From contig OV121096.1 of NCBI GenBank assembly GCA_921293015.1, forward strand, positions 10,729,000 to 10,792,999: 64,000 nt of DNA, given 5' to 3'. Under the pieces are notes generated by a model, which saw only the letters and a list, made by a program, of their open reading frames with translations, was not told where the DNA came from and ran no database searches. Every line of letters begins with the position of its first letter. Position 1 is the stretch's first letter. Below are positions 1 to 11,524 of this stretch, one piece after another. A program made the translations under genes and the position numbers. This stretch comes from Phorcus lineatus (Eukaryota; Mollusca; Gastropoda; Trochida; Trochidae).

Positions 1-302
1 CAAACTGCAATAGTTTTGCAAAAAATGTTCTCAGAATCACATGTAAATCTGACAAAAATGTTTTGATGTTTTAAATGTAATTTTCAATAATGTTATTTTA
101 CTATCCAGTCCAACTTTTGAGGTGACACATTTTCCTTGTTCAAATTTTTATACTTGAAGATACGACGTTGTATCATGATATACAAAGATATGTAAATATC
201 AAATATGTAAAACTTAATAATGGTGTTATTCTATCGAGAATAAATGTTTGTTCTTGAAAAACAGAATCCTAATACTTCTTAACTCAGTATAAGGACAATA
301 AA
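1..302. other. AT-rich DNA, no feature seen
   Basis: Nothing recognisable before the hAT-like element. Confidence 0.5.
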
Positions 303-307
303 CAGGT

Positions 308-2192
308 CAGGGGCGTAGCTAAGGTGAAATGAAAGTGTAGGCAATATTACTGGCAATGATTGAGGGAGCGAAGCGCCCGAAAAATTCAAGGGGGGTTTGG
401 GGGCATGCCCCCCCACCAAAATTTGGAAATATTCATGTACAAAAACGCGATTTCCTTCGTTTTCTGGTGTATTTGTTTGCTTTTTCAAAACCTTTAAGAT
501 TTGAGTATTCATTCCTGTTTTTGCTAATTATTTTGAATGATAACAAGATTTGAAACATCTTATAACATGTTTTCCAGATAACAAACCTTAATTTTGAGTC
601 TATGCTTTCACGAAGAAGTAACAGAAAAACAGTCAATTAGCTAATAATAATAAACATGAAAATATTAAGTCAAATTTGTCAAGTCGCCATATATAGCATA
701 GGCTAGGAGTGAGATCAATCATAGAAAAGGTTTTCTATATTTATATTTGAAAGTTTATTACTTCTATTACTTGCTTGCATCAATTTAAAGTATTTAACTA
801 AACTAGGCTATCAACTGTCGAGTCCATAATTTGGGAAACATTTTTGTTGTGTTGTTCCAAGTACATATGTAATCTGGACGCATATTTCATTTTTGTTCAG
901 TGAACATGAATGTTAATTCGATTTGCATTGAAAACATGTAGGTAGGAATAAATTGGATTCATAATTTGATACTTTTTTATAGAGTCACGATGTTAATTAT
1001 CACTACTTTAGCCTAATAAAGAAAATAGGAAATTTATGGATTAACAACTTCTTGCTTGATAACGGTGTTAGTATCTACACCGAAACGTCGCATCTCTTTG
1101 CAATAAAGAAATTGTTAAACCATAAATTTCCTATTTTCTTCATCACACCAACTTCTAAAATGCCACTCAAAGATGCTTTAGCCTAATAGAAGGTTTATTT
1201 CACTGATAGAACCGAGTATCCGATTTATTATGATAATAAAAAAGTAAATTTGCAAGTTATCGTGGTCATTGGAAACCCGATTGTGTCACTTTAATAGGAT
1301 TTAATGTAGAGGTGTACATGGATACCAGAAGATTATTTGTATTTGACATAAAGTGTAGTTATTTAATGTATATAATATTGTCCGCTTTTTCGATCAACAG
1401 TTTCACTAAAGTTTTGAACTTGTTTTTCACACTACTGAATCCGTTGTTATTTTCAACATTTCAGTAGCCTTCTATGGTCTTTTTTAGATAGCCAATAAAA
1501 TTTTATGTGACATTTGACATATGTGACTCAATCCAATAAAGGCAATATGCGAGTGATACTTCAAAAAGCTTCTTTGAAATATATCTCATTCCTTTCAAAT
1601 CATTTAGATTTTATTTTCATTTTTAAAAAAAACAAGAATCATTAAAGACAATGGTACCTTTGAGGAAATTCAAATGTATGTGCATTTGACCATTCTCCTG
1701 TTAAAATGCCTGTTTTGTATTTGGTTTTGAATAATCTTTTTCACTCAGTACAGCCAAATCTGAATATGTAGGTCCGCTACAAGATTCTTTCAATTATTTA
1801 ACTTCCACGGGGCACTCAAAGGTTTTCGTTGGGCAACTTGGACTGGCCACAGGCCGAATATATCCGAAATTCTACTCGGCGTCTCAACGGAACATGTAGA
1901 ATCAGGGTAGACGTTCAGAGTGATGTCCCATTGTTTAATGAAACATAGGCCTACACTTTCGACCAAGTATTTCAGGAAAGCGCTCTCATTCCAACAGCAT
2001 AGGATCGAGCCTCAGTCACGTTTGCCCATTTAGATTTTTAGTATAGACGCACTGTACATAGAAACCCGCTTTTATTATGGTAATTTTTCTTTACTTTTGA
2101 ACTTTAATATTTCAATTTCTGTTTATAACTTTTACTTAAGAAAATTATGTGTAGGCAATTGCCTTTTTGCCTATAGGGTAGCTACGCCCCTG
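308..2192. mobile_element. Non-autonomous hAT-like TIR transposon, 1.9 kb
   Basis: The two ends are exact 14 bp inverted repeats, CAGGGGCGTAGCTA at 308-321 and its complement at 2179-2192. The flanking DNA carries the 5 bp direct repeat CAGGT (303-307 and 2193-2197), which reads as the target-site duplication. A subterminal motif GTGTAGGCAAT is present near both ends. CAGGGGCG ends are typical of hAT elements, but hAT duplications are usually 8 bp, so the superfamily is an inference. No transposase frame is visible inside, so it would need a transposase supplied in trans. It carries a younger nested insertion at 1019-1175. Confidence 0.72.
1019..1175 (+). mobile_element. Short retro-inserted repeat with hammerhead-ribozyme-like motif
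   Basis: The 157 bp insert is bracketed by a 13 bp direct repeat CTTTAGCCTAATA (1006-1018 and 1176-1188). Inside, 1053-1093 contains CTTGATAACGG, a short hairpin stem, then CCGAAACGTCGC. This order resembles the hammerhead core (CUGAUGA, stem II, GAAA, stem III) reported in Penelope-like elements and related small retroelements, although the CUGAUGA box is imperfect. Inverted arms at 1019-1039 and 1120-1140 match over 21 bp. A second independent copy lies at 60446-60644 on the other strand. Assignment to Penelope-like elements or retrozymes is inference. Confidence 0.6.
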
Positions 2193-2197
2193 CAGGT

Positions 2198-2649
2198 AAA
2201 TTGCAAGATTTGTGATCGAATCCTGGACTGGACTTAAAGATAGACTGAAATGACCCATGGCAACCTCCGTCATTCATAAGATATGTATTCCAGTTTGCCA
2301 GTAACTGAGTTTAAATTTTAGAAATCGGCTGATAAACAACTTTAATACGGCTTTTTCGAATCACCAGCTAATTAGCACCAGTGAACAGAACTGAACTGGC
2401 CCGTTGTCATTGAGGCGTGTCCTGTCGCGTGTTCTGCCGCGTGACGTGCTAGTCGGCGGAAGTATAATCTCCTAAATGAAAAAACAACAGGAAATCTCAC
2501 AGTCTTAACAACTGTTTAAACATATCTAAAGTCATCCAAGCAACTCAAACCTCCGATAAATTGATGCTAAATATATCTTTAATTATCTTTATTGTTCCAA
2601 TCGAAAGGCAGTGTTTTAATATGATGCTATGCGCATTGGATGCAATCAA
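2198..2649. other. No gene seen; GC-richer patch
   Basis: A short GC-rich stretch at about 2400-2460 (GTCGCGTGTTCTGCCGCGTG) stands out, but no frame or promoter context accompanies it. Confidence 0.4.
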
Positions 2650-2990
2650 AGTTTGTTGTGCAAATCAGCGATGCCGTTTCAAAAGTTATCATTTTAATCG
2701 CCTATGTTATTTCTGACGCGTCCCAAAAGCTAAACTTTATTGGAATATGCACTTTGCACTTTGAGTTTTCTTTACAGAACACAAACTCCTCATTTTCCAA
2801 CTGTTTCATTGCACGGGCCTGTGTGACATCAAATATGTTATTCATGCATTTGTTGTTTTCATTGGCTGAAATATAGCCAGGTAGTTTAAGTTGCAATATC
2901 GTCCCGCTAGGGGAAAGTGCTGGAAGACCGAGAAACCTCAGAGGTTGTATAGAAATTTATGACGGAGCTAACTCTGTTGGGAGAGAATGA
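2650..2990 (+). repeat. 5'-truncated copy of the CTCCGTCA-TIR repeat family
   Basis: This segment aligns by eye with 46333-46760 and 57272-57637. Shared landmarks are the stretch around GCCGTTTCA, CTAAACTTTATTCGAAT-like sequence, TTGCACTTTGAG, and the right terminus ATGACGGAGCTAACTCTG followed by GAGAGAATG. The left inverted repeat is missing here. No coding frame in it looks genuine. Confidence 0.6.
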
Positions 2991-3059
2991 AGTAACATAT
3001 CTTTTTTTTAAATCAGTCCACCGTATGTTAGAGGTGAAGCTAACATTATATATTGGGCA

Positions 3060-3740
3060 AATAATCTCTCTAGCTCTTCGTAGCACCCGACATCCATCTA
3101 TCCGTCCGTGCGTCAGAAAACAGTTACTATTTCATCTTGTCCAGAGCCATTGACTCAGGAAATCTGAAATCTTGTGTATAGTCTCCTTAGCTGATGGTGG
3201 TTTATTTTATAGATTTGGTGACACTGTCACCCCTAATGAGGGGCTACAGCAGCCATGCCTTAAAAACTCATTTTCATCTTCTCCAGAAGCAAAGGTCTAG
3301 AAAGCTGAAACGTTGTGTACAGACTTATTAGGTAATGGGGATTCTAAGGTTTACATTTGGTACCCAGTGATCTGTTATAAAGGTCAACAATGCCATGTCC
3401 TGAAAACTTATAGTTTCTTTTCTCCAGAAGCAAGAGGCCTACAAAGCTGAAATTTTTTTACCTTTTGTACAGACATACAGACTCCTAATTTTCTTTGGAT
3501 TCTGATATATATATATATATATAAAGGGTCACCGGAGCCTTGTCCAATAAAAGCATGTGCAAAAACCTTGAAAGCTGAAACCTTGATTACAGATCCCTTA
3601 GGTGATGGGAATTCTAATGGAAGATTTGATGATCCTAATCAGGGCCACAGGGTCAACACCCTAAAAACCTACAATTTTCTCCTCGAGAAACAAAAGGCCT
3701 ACAGGGCTCTAGATAAGATACAAAAAATATGAACAGATAA
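3060..3740 (+). repeat. Diverged ~150 bp tandem repeats (AAAGCTGAAACCTTGTGTACAG family)
   Basis: About four degraded units share a block of the form CTTCTCCAGAAGCAAAAGGCCTA, then AAAGCTGAAACCTTGTGTACAGACTCC-like sequence, then TTAGcTGATGGG and a CCCCTAATgAGGG(gC)CA block. A short (AT)n run lies at 3505-3522. More units of the same family occur at 6180-6360 in this orientation, and at 27390-27480, 27925-28330 and 30640-31080 in the opposite orientation. The units are too diverged to suggest recent amplification. Confidence 0.6.
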
Positions 3741-4364
3741 TTCAGATGTTTGAATTAAAAATGAAATCAATGAGTGACAGCTGCCCTAACTTTCCCAGAA
3801 TAAGAGTCAGATATTATTGACATGCGTGAATGTAACCTGTCAAAGCAAAGTTTTAACTTCTACATGATTGTCTAATCTTTATATTTCGAATAGTAGCCTA
3901 CTTGATGGCAACCTGTATGGAAACAAAGATAATGGAGCTATTGAATGATCTCGCTATTTTCATTATCTATTTTGGGGCATTTACAGAAGCTGGGACATAC
4001 AGGAATAAATGCATATGATATTATGACTGTGAAACACCAATATAATGTTTCCATTCTGCATTGTCACTGCATTGTCCATTTTTACACTATACAATATCTC
4101 AAGGGGCATGTATAACAACAAAACAACAACCCGATCCTGTCTCAGGGTAAAACGTATAGCTCTGAGGCTCCACTCTTCTTACCCTGGGTGTAAACCCCAG
4201 CAAAAACTTCCATGTCTATACCCTACAAACTTTCTAAAAATAATCAACCAATGACAGCACTTGAAAAGGTGAGTCAAAAATTTCATATGGCAGCGCCCAC
4301 CCCTTCAAATTCAAACCGAGTGATTGAGTTTGGGATTGACGTGTTTTGAACCATATTTAAGTTA

Positions 4365-4908
4365 TTAAAGTCATAGTCTCATTTTTGTAAGGCAACTCAA
4401 CTGAACTAATTTTTCTTCACGAACAAAATCTGATCGCGTTTGCTAAGATTATCATTTTTATGCCTGTTTTACAGTTATGGAAGAGGCAGGTTATTGCCGT
4501 ATGCCCTTTCAGACTGCAGACCCATGGCAAGTGTGAAACACCGGAAATCTAGTGTTTGCATCGCGGATACTTATGACAGATGCATTCTTCATTGAGTTTA
4601 CCACCTTTTTGTTATTTCTGTATTTGAAAAAGCGTAAGCTATTAGCTATTTTCATTGGAAATTCATCTGGGATATTTTATGTGTTCTTCGTCACGGCCTT
4701 AGCAAAATGACGTGGTAAGGTCTAACGCTCACCAAAGACATAATATTAGGGTACAGTAGGGTAGTTTGAACTTCATTATTCAGGGCTAGAATGCCTGCAG
4801 AGTTCTGAAAATTGTTGCAAACGTCAGGGGAAAGATTTCTCTGAGTAGTGAACTATTTGTCCGGCATGCATTATTATTTGCCTTGCAAAAATGAGACTAT
4901 GACTTTAA
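4365..4908. mobile_element. TTAA-flanked MITE nested in the MULE-like element
   Basis: The ends are inverted repeats of about 31 bp with one mismatch, beginning TTAAAGTCATAGTCTCATTT at 4365 and mirrored at 4878-4908. Both ends start with TTAA, the duplication produced by piggyBac-type transposases; a TA-duplicating transposase is an alternative reading. There is no coding capacity in the 544 bp. Being inside the inverted repeats of the MULE-like element, it inserted later. Confidence 0.65.
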
Positions 4909-5140
4909 ACACGTGTATGTCTATGACAAGCATAGAAAGGATGAGGGAAAAGATGGAATGAAAGGCATTGTGAGAGATAGACAACAGGTCTAAAATTTGG
5001 TCTCACTTCTACCAGACGACCGATCAAGCTTTTTTTGCCCCCACCAGGTGCATGTAAGCTCCGGCTGGCATAGCTCTAGGGGTCTCTGGACCACTCAAAC
5101 CACCACGACACGGTATTGAGAAATGTGGTGGATGCATGAT
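4909..5140 (-). repeat. Non-LTR retrotransposon 5'-end-like fragment
   Basis: The reverse complement of this stretch matches 55905-56160 over landmarks GTGGTGGTTTGAGT, CAGAGACCCC.AGAGCT, GCCGGAGCTTACATGC, GGTGGG and a CCTGTTGTCT.TC segment. Such sequence resembles 5' untranslated parts of non-LTR retrotransposons of the RTE/Rex3 kind, as I recall them; no reverse transcriptase is present to confirm this. The two copies lie in opposite orientations and are diverged. Confidence 0.4.
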
Positions 5141-6179
5141 TTGTTGTAATTAACTAACCAGAATCGCAAAATTGGACTCGGCCAGTATTACTATGGTCGA
5201 TCGGTTAAGAAACTTTCGATTTCAGTTTGTTTATCTAAGGACGTCGCCATTTAGCGTAAGAGCGAAAGCCAACTCCTGTTCGAGAGGTTCTCTTTGGTTG
5301 GCTGAAATTTAATCGCACACCATCGTGATAAAAGTATTTGATTGGCTGAATCATGGGTTACGGTGCGAAGTTTTTGCTGGGACCCAGAGTAAGATGAGTG
5401 GAGCATCAGTTATACATCTTACCCTGAGACAGGATACAACAACCCCTATAACACTTTGGCCAGAATATCCAGTATTTTAGCTATTAACATAATACTTAAT
5501 AAAATAATTGTTAATCAAAATAGCAGTATATATAAACCAAAGAAAGGTTCTCGTCATTTTGGAAAACATTAGTGTGATGGTTGGTAATAACACTCTTACA
5601 AGTTGAACATTTATTACATTGGCCCTGCAAGCAATATACTGAGGAACAAATTAAGGTCCAATTCTGCAGAGAATATCCGAAAGTAACTCTATACCATATA
5701 AGATATCCTAAAAAGAGAACATCTTGATTATTTTTCTAACGATCTTAATTTATACAAGATTTATCTTGAAATATTATACTCGGTAAATTCTTTTTAATCT
5801 TAACACTGAAAAAAAACCTTGAGTTGAACAATTATGCAAGAGGATATATGATTCAATTTTATGGCTTGTCCGTCTTTCTTTGCGTTTTCTTACCTTTTTA
5901 ACAAGGAGAGCAAACATCCGTTGCTATGAATAGATTAGGGGATTTCCATTATGTCATGAAATAGCCTCTAAACAGTGTTTTTTCAGGTACTACTCTTCCC
6001 TCAATTCAAGTTGTATTTTCTTAGTTAATTCTAAGAATTTTAACAATTATTCTGCTAAGATTTTTTCTTAAATGGACTTATGAGGGAATTTAAGTTATTT
6101 CAAGTTTTTTCTTAAAGTTAAGAATTCTTCAGGAATCCTAAGTATAAAACTAAGAAAATTTGAAGAAGTTTTGTGACTC

Positions 6180-6360
6180 CTAATCTGGTTGGAATTCTGA
6201 TTTAATGATTTGGTGATACAGTGACCCCTAATGAGGGTCATAGGAATCTGGCCCTGTTAAAGTTATTTTCATCTTCTGCTCCAGAAATAGAGGCGTAGAA
6301 AGCTGAAACCTTGTGTACAGACTCCTTAGCTGACAGGAACTTTAATTTGACATGATGATT
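6180..6360 (+). repeat. Single unit of the AAAGCTGAAACCTTGTGTACAG repeat family
   Basis: The unit reads AATGAGGG(TCA), TTTTCATCTTCTGCTCCAGAA, then GAAAGCTGAAACCTTGTG, TACAGACTCCTTAGCTGACAG. It is closer to the units at 3.1-3.4 kb than to the inverted set at 28-31 kb. Confidence 0.55.
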
Positions 6361-7864
6361 TTAACCCCGCTCTCAAACTATTACAGCGTTCAGTCATTAT
6401 TTGGTCTCATTTCTCTTTATGTGCAACCATTGAAACATTACACAGAACTTTACTTACAAAAAACACTCTCTTGCCATCATCTGTCATAAAATAAGTTAAA
6501 CCAGCTCTTTTGGGATCTCTTTGAAGTCCTCAATTAAGCAGTCAAAATTGGCGTTTATGAGAATAATTCAACAATTATTGCTCATGTTATTGCATACATA
6601 TTGAGAGAAGCTTAACAATATCATATGTTACATATTTCAACTGTTACAGTTTGACAATTATCAAACTGAAAGTTAACATTTAGCAAGATGTCTCTCTATG
6701 AAGAGGGAAATGGGTAGTTGCAAAGGTACAACTACCAGTTTATATGTCCTGTGGTATTAGTTTGAAAATTACAATTTATCAGAGCCTTCATTTGTAAATT
6801 ATATCTTCAAATGGTGAGACCATTTCAGAAAATCATTGCAAATGTCACATAACATAATAAGGTTGATGCGTCCGAAAAGTTTTTATATGGCTTATTCGAT
6901 TCATGTGTCTATTTTTTGTTTGGTTTCAGATGGACAAACCAGTTGAAATGACTTGTCTTGTCAGAGGAGATTTTCACGTGTTGATTTTTATTAAAACTGT
7001 AAATGATAGCATAGGTAAATTTCCCTGCCCTGTCAGTCTATTCACCAGTAATCGTTTTTATTTTCTGAGGAGATCGCCAAAAGTGTTCATTATTACTATT
7101 TTTTTAAAAACTTCATGTGAAACTGTTGAATAAGCAATGTTTGAAATAAAAAGCTGTTTTGCTAAGAAACTGTTTTGTCATTATTTCTGTTGCTATTTAA
7201 CACTCATCAACCTTTTATCATCTGTCACACTGTTATGTATCCCCTCAAACATTTGGTTGAAGGTATTGAATTGGGCTTCTTCAGTCTGCCAGAGTGAAGA
7301 AGCCCCAATAAAAAATGTCCCATTGTCATGGACATTTTTAATGGCCCATAATTTCTTAAATAATTGTTTGCTTCTTAAAATATGGCATCAAAATGTTCAT
7401 ATCTGCAAACATTGGTTATGATTAAGAACTATCAATATAAGCTTCATAAAATTCATTTTATCCAAAAAAGAGATGATGTTTTAAGAAAATTAACTTCATG
7501 GACTCTTATTTGGTTCATGATATCTTATCTTATCAATAAATTTGTGATACATGTATTTACATATTGACCTGTCAGGATTGACAAGTTTTAGCTAATTAGA
7601 CCAGAAAGGCCTGATTGATGAGCATGGCATGGCATGGCAGCATGATCCGCATATCTTCTTTTTTTATTTTTGCCAACTTCATCTCATAAGTGGCGACTCT
7701 AGAAATTGTAGATATGTAGATTTGAAAAATGGCCACAAGGGGTACAACCTGAAACCCCTCTTCCATCTTGTACAGAATGAATTTGCTAATTTAACACCTT
7801 TGCCTAACAAAATAAATAGAGGATATTTGACATTTCTCGTCGAATACCATGGATATCTCATCGA

Positions 7865-7933
7865 GTGAAGTAGAAATCTATATTTTCACGAGTGGCGTAG
7901 ACACGAGTGTTACTATATGATTTTCTACTTCAC
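7865..7933. repeat. Foldback (imperfect inverted repeat, ~30 bp arms)
   Basis: GTGAAGTAGAAA at 7865 and its complement TTTCTACTTCAC ending at 7933 form the outer stem; inner CACGAGTG/CACTCGTG-type bases also pair. The loop is about 7 bp. It looks like a minimal foldback MITE; no target duplication was identified. Confidence 0.5.
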
Positions 7934-9807
7934 AGGGTTTATTTTCACCGATAAATGGCATATTTCACCATTCGAAATATAATAAAGTTTGATAGATATA
8001 TTTCATGAAAAAGTTTTAAATTGAGATATTTCATATTATCATCCAAAACTGTGTTCCACAGGAGATATTGCTTGAAGGAGATCAAGGAGATATCATTTCG
8101 GCAGAAGATTTACAACAATAGCCTGCATCAAGTACATGACATTAATTACAATTATTTTGCATCATAAAGTCATGACATGTAAATGCTATGACATCACCGC
8201 TATGGGAGTCTTAGGGTAGTGCAGTATTAAAAAATGTACATTTATAGGGGAAATGAAAAGAAAAAGGATTTTGGATGTTAAATAAAATCTCACCTTGCTG
8301 TCTTTTGATTATTTGTAACTTATATCAACTAATATTAATATATTCAATATCAGGAGACACTTGGTTGAGGTTCTCTTCTTATGGCAGTCTGCTACTCTAC
8401 TTGATTCTTTGCTACAGTATGTGCCTTTAAAATCAGATGGAATAATGAGACTCAATATGGTAAATGATACATCAAGGATATGTGGCTATGTAATCCTGCA
8501 AAAAAGCAAGAGAGTGATCAAGTGTCCATTGTATTGAGACTTTTTTCCCTTATCTAGCAAAAGATTTAAATTAGGCTTTATCAGCTTTGCTTGATAACAA
8601 AATTATTATTTGATGAGTTCATGTAAATCTTTTAGTAGAACAAAGGATTGTTCACAAATTTGGTGGTTAATTATAGTGGTCTGGTTACAACACAATATCC
8701 ATTAACCTTTTTTCGAAGTCGAAATAGCGAGTGCCAACTGTTTACAAGCATGACCTCACGAAAACACAGCTAGCCATATTCAGTATTTAGCCACATCATA
8801 GTCACCCTAGCCTTACAAAATCAAAATCGCAAGACAAAGTATGCACCCATCAGTTTCCGAAACCGCCGCGACAAGGCAACCAGATATAGTATTACAATTT
8901 GTATCTTTCACTTACAACATTGTTGCTTTATGATTTAACTATACGCCGCCCCTAAGCTTCACTGTCAGGTTGCAACTATGTTATACTACGCTGGTAACCT
9001 GCACCAAGTCGGTCAGTTGCGTTTTGGCGCGCAAAACTGCAAAACTTTTGTAAGTTGTCATTGTAAAAAATGCCAAAGATACACGGGGCTGGTCAACTTT
9101 TATCTGCAACATAAATTTCCCCGTGTGCCCCTATGAGAGAAATGTGCCGTAAGCGTTTCCTTGCGACTTTATGAGGTTGTGCAGCTGTGTTTCATTATCA
9201 TTTCTTTGGGGCAAACTGACCCAGGTTCGGACACCACTCGAGGTCGCCCGAACTTCGGACACATTTAAGTGGAAGCTGACGCAATAACATTCCTGCGATA
9301 TGTTCGTTTCAAAATGTTCCTTTTCAGTGTCTTATTTTATTCATTTTTTTTTTATGAACATTTGATTTGTTTATGTTGGTTAATTTTTGTAATCGAACTT
9401 TTGCTTGGAGGTATGCCTACACTAAACGGGTTCAAGTAAAAAAATGGCGAAATATTTCTTTTGACAATGTAAGTGTTGACTCGAGAAGGAAATTTAGGAA
9501 GCGCGAAAATTATTAAACTGTATTCATGAACGAATTAAAAAAACCAAAGAGTAAATTTTTTCTAAATATTGGTAGAAATGATATGAAATTATATTAGTTA
9601 ATACTGAGATCTTGATAAGATATTAAAATGACCTTGGTTCGGATAGTTTTGACCATGGTTCGGACACTTCTTAAATATCCTTTTAATGTTAACTTGTAAT
9701 GTTTTGATTAAACCAAAAAAGGAGTTCAGGAAACATTAATAAACATACGACTAATACGTATGTCAAAATGATTTATTCTGAACCTACGGTTTAGCGCTTA
9801 CGGTGTA

Positions 9808-11041
9808 CAAGGGGTGTCCAAACATTTTCGGCCAGACCATCAAAAGCAAAGAAACATTCAAATTTTTATTACTTATTTTTCGACATTATCACCCATGACC
9901 TCAATTCATTTGCTCCAGCGTTTTTGTAACATCTGCAACCCATCTGAAAATCAGTTCTTATCACGAGACCCCAAAAACTCCTCTACTGCAGCAATGACGT
10001 CATCGTCAGTCTCAAACCTTTGGCCACGGAGATCTGTTTCAGTCGAGGGAAGAGGAAGAAGTCTGAGGGGGCTAAGTCTGGAAAATAGACAAGGTGGGGG
10101 AGAATCCTGAACCCACAATCCTGTGCTGCACTGAATGCAATTTGAACGGTGTGAACGGGAGCATTGTCCTGCAACAGTCAAAGACTTTTGCGCAGTTTAC
10201 CCCTTCGTTTCTTTAATTTTGTTCTCGTAATTGTCGTAGATCATTTGCGTAATAAGTGCCACTGATTGTAGAACCTTTCTTTTAAAAATCAATCATTATA
10301 ACACCCTGAGAGTCCCAGAGAACGGATGCCATGACCTTCCGACTGGAGGAACTTTGAACTTTTTAGGGGTGGGTGATGTGCTGTGTTTCCATTGCATGCT
10401 TGGGCTTTTTGTCTCAGGATCAAAATGATGAACCTAGGTTTCATCTTGAGTAACGACATGAGCGAAAAATGATTCTGGGTCTGCGCGATACTCGTCAAGA
10501 AGTTGCCGACTGACCATGACACGTTTTCGCATTTGGTCCTCAGATAACATTCTTGGGACCCAGCGTGCTGATAGCTTATTCATATGTAAATGTTCGTGTA
10601 TAATTTGTTCAACTGATGTTTTACTGATATGATGACTAAATACTGCATTATTGTGTCAAGAACAATCTCAATGTTTTCACCTGTGGTGACATCAGATGGA
10701 CGACCAGGACGCGGCTCGTCTTTAGTGCTTACTCTTCCCCATTTAAATTAAGCACATTAGTGTGTAATGGTGCTATATGAAGGAGCAGAGTCACCTAATG
10801 TTTCCATGAATTTCCTTTGGAGTGTTTTTTTTTTAAAACTCAGATATTTGATAACAGCCCTACATTCACTTTTCTCCATTTGGGTAAAAGATGTGACGGT
10901 ACCTTTGAATGACAGGCTATTATATCCAATTGAAGAGTATGCATCTCGTGATTTTCATGCCATTTACACGCCAATGAAGGTTCTTCATGCACGCACAGTA
11001 TGGTTGCGTTTCCAGGCCGGAAACTTTTGGGACAACCCTCG
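9808..11041 (-). mobile_element. Mariner transposon (degenerate)
   Basis: The ends are imperfect ~28 bp inverted repeats: CAAGGGGTGTCCAAACATTT on the left and, on the complement of the right end, CGAGGGTTGTCCCAAAAGTT; both then run into CGGCC. TA dinucleotides flank at 9806-9807 and 11042-11043, as expected for mariner. The 1,234 bp length matches the usual 1.3 kb. The transposase on the minus strand is broken (see 9873-10879). Confidence 0.8.
9873..10879 (-). pseudogene. Mariner transposase pseudogene (DD34D family)
   Basis: Reading the minus strand from ATG at 10879, the N-terminal helix-turn-helix region gives segments like PKEIHGN and SAPSYSTITH, followed by DEPRPGRPSD. The catalytic core is recognisable: DET then a stop then VHHFDPETK (first Asp region), WDSQGVIMIDF (linker), and QDNAPVHT with YFPDLAPSDFFLFP (second and third Asp regions). 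The last residues, near LQKRWSK, end at the stop at 9873. The reading frame is interrupted by at least two stops (including a Trp codon changed to stop) and several frameshifts, so no active enzyme is made. About 335 codons, close to the family's ~345. Confidence 0.8.
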
Positions 11042-11524
11042 TATTTGCGTCGAAGGCTTACAATTTGTGACCGTGACGTCATTTTTCTGTAACGACGCAT
11101 GTGGTAGTTTTCAAAAATTTAACATCGGAAAACATGCTCTGTATCTTTGACAAAATAATCTGTGTTGTCGAAAAACCGTAATATTATTGTTTATCGACTA
11201 CTCTCTTCTTGTTTAAGAGATGAATGAAACCCTTTTGATAAATATTATAAGCCAGGGATTCATGCATGCGATCAGATTAGGTGCAACTTTCCGAAGTGAG
11301 GGCAGAAGTGTCCGAACCTCGGGCGAATTGATATATGAAAATAAAACCGTAATTTTCGATTGATTTGGAAATAATTTTGAATTTTGAGATGGAAATTAAA
11401 TATAGATATTCAACTTTGGATACTTTTATTCGCTGAATATGACTTTCTTCAGGTAATTATGAATTATACAGTCTATCAAGTTATTTGAATCATTACACTG
11501 TCCAAACCTTGGTCAGTTTGCCCT

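Larger units (their letters stand above)
4133..5435. mobile_element. MULE-like TIR element, 1.3 kb, with 10 bp target duplication
   Basis: Both ends carry a ~75 bp inverted repeat beginning ATCCTGTCTCAGGGTAA and ending near CCCAGCAAAAACTTC (4134-4211 and 5360-5435). The flanks show the 10 bp direct repeat ACAACAACCC at 4123-4132 and 5436-5445. Long TIRs with a 9-10 bp duplication are characteristic of Mutator-like elements. There is no transposase frame. The interior holds at least one nested MITE (4365-4908) and a retrotransposon-like fragment (4909-5140). Confidence 0.75.
5447..9207. other. Mostly unannotated AT-rich DNA
   Basis: Apart from the repeat unit at 6180-6360 and the foldback at 7865, only short open frames are present (for example 7137-7421), rich in residues favoured by AT-rich DNA and without recognisable motifs. 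Self-similar TTTTCTTAA/TTAAGAA stretches occur at 6020-6170. Confidence 0.5.
9208..11524. mobile_element. TIR element with iterated TTCGGACA motifs, split by a mariner
   Basis: The left end GGGGCAAACTGACCCAGG at 9208 pairs with the right end whose complement reads GGGCAAACTGACCAAGG (to about 11524). The related motif GGTTCGGACA or its complement recurs inside at about 9225, 9255, 9640, 9660 and 11305, in both orientations, like transposase-binding subterminal repeats. Removing the nested mariner leaves about 1.1 kb without a coding frame. The target duplication is not clear. Confidence 0.5.

Noticed and set aside
7137-7421. 94-codon plus-strand frame
   Set aside because: Composition is that of AT-rich non-coding DNA; no motif, no splice context, no repeat relation.
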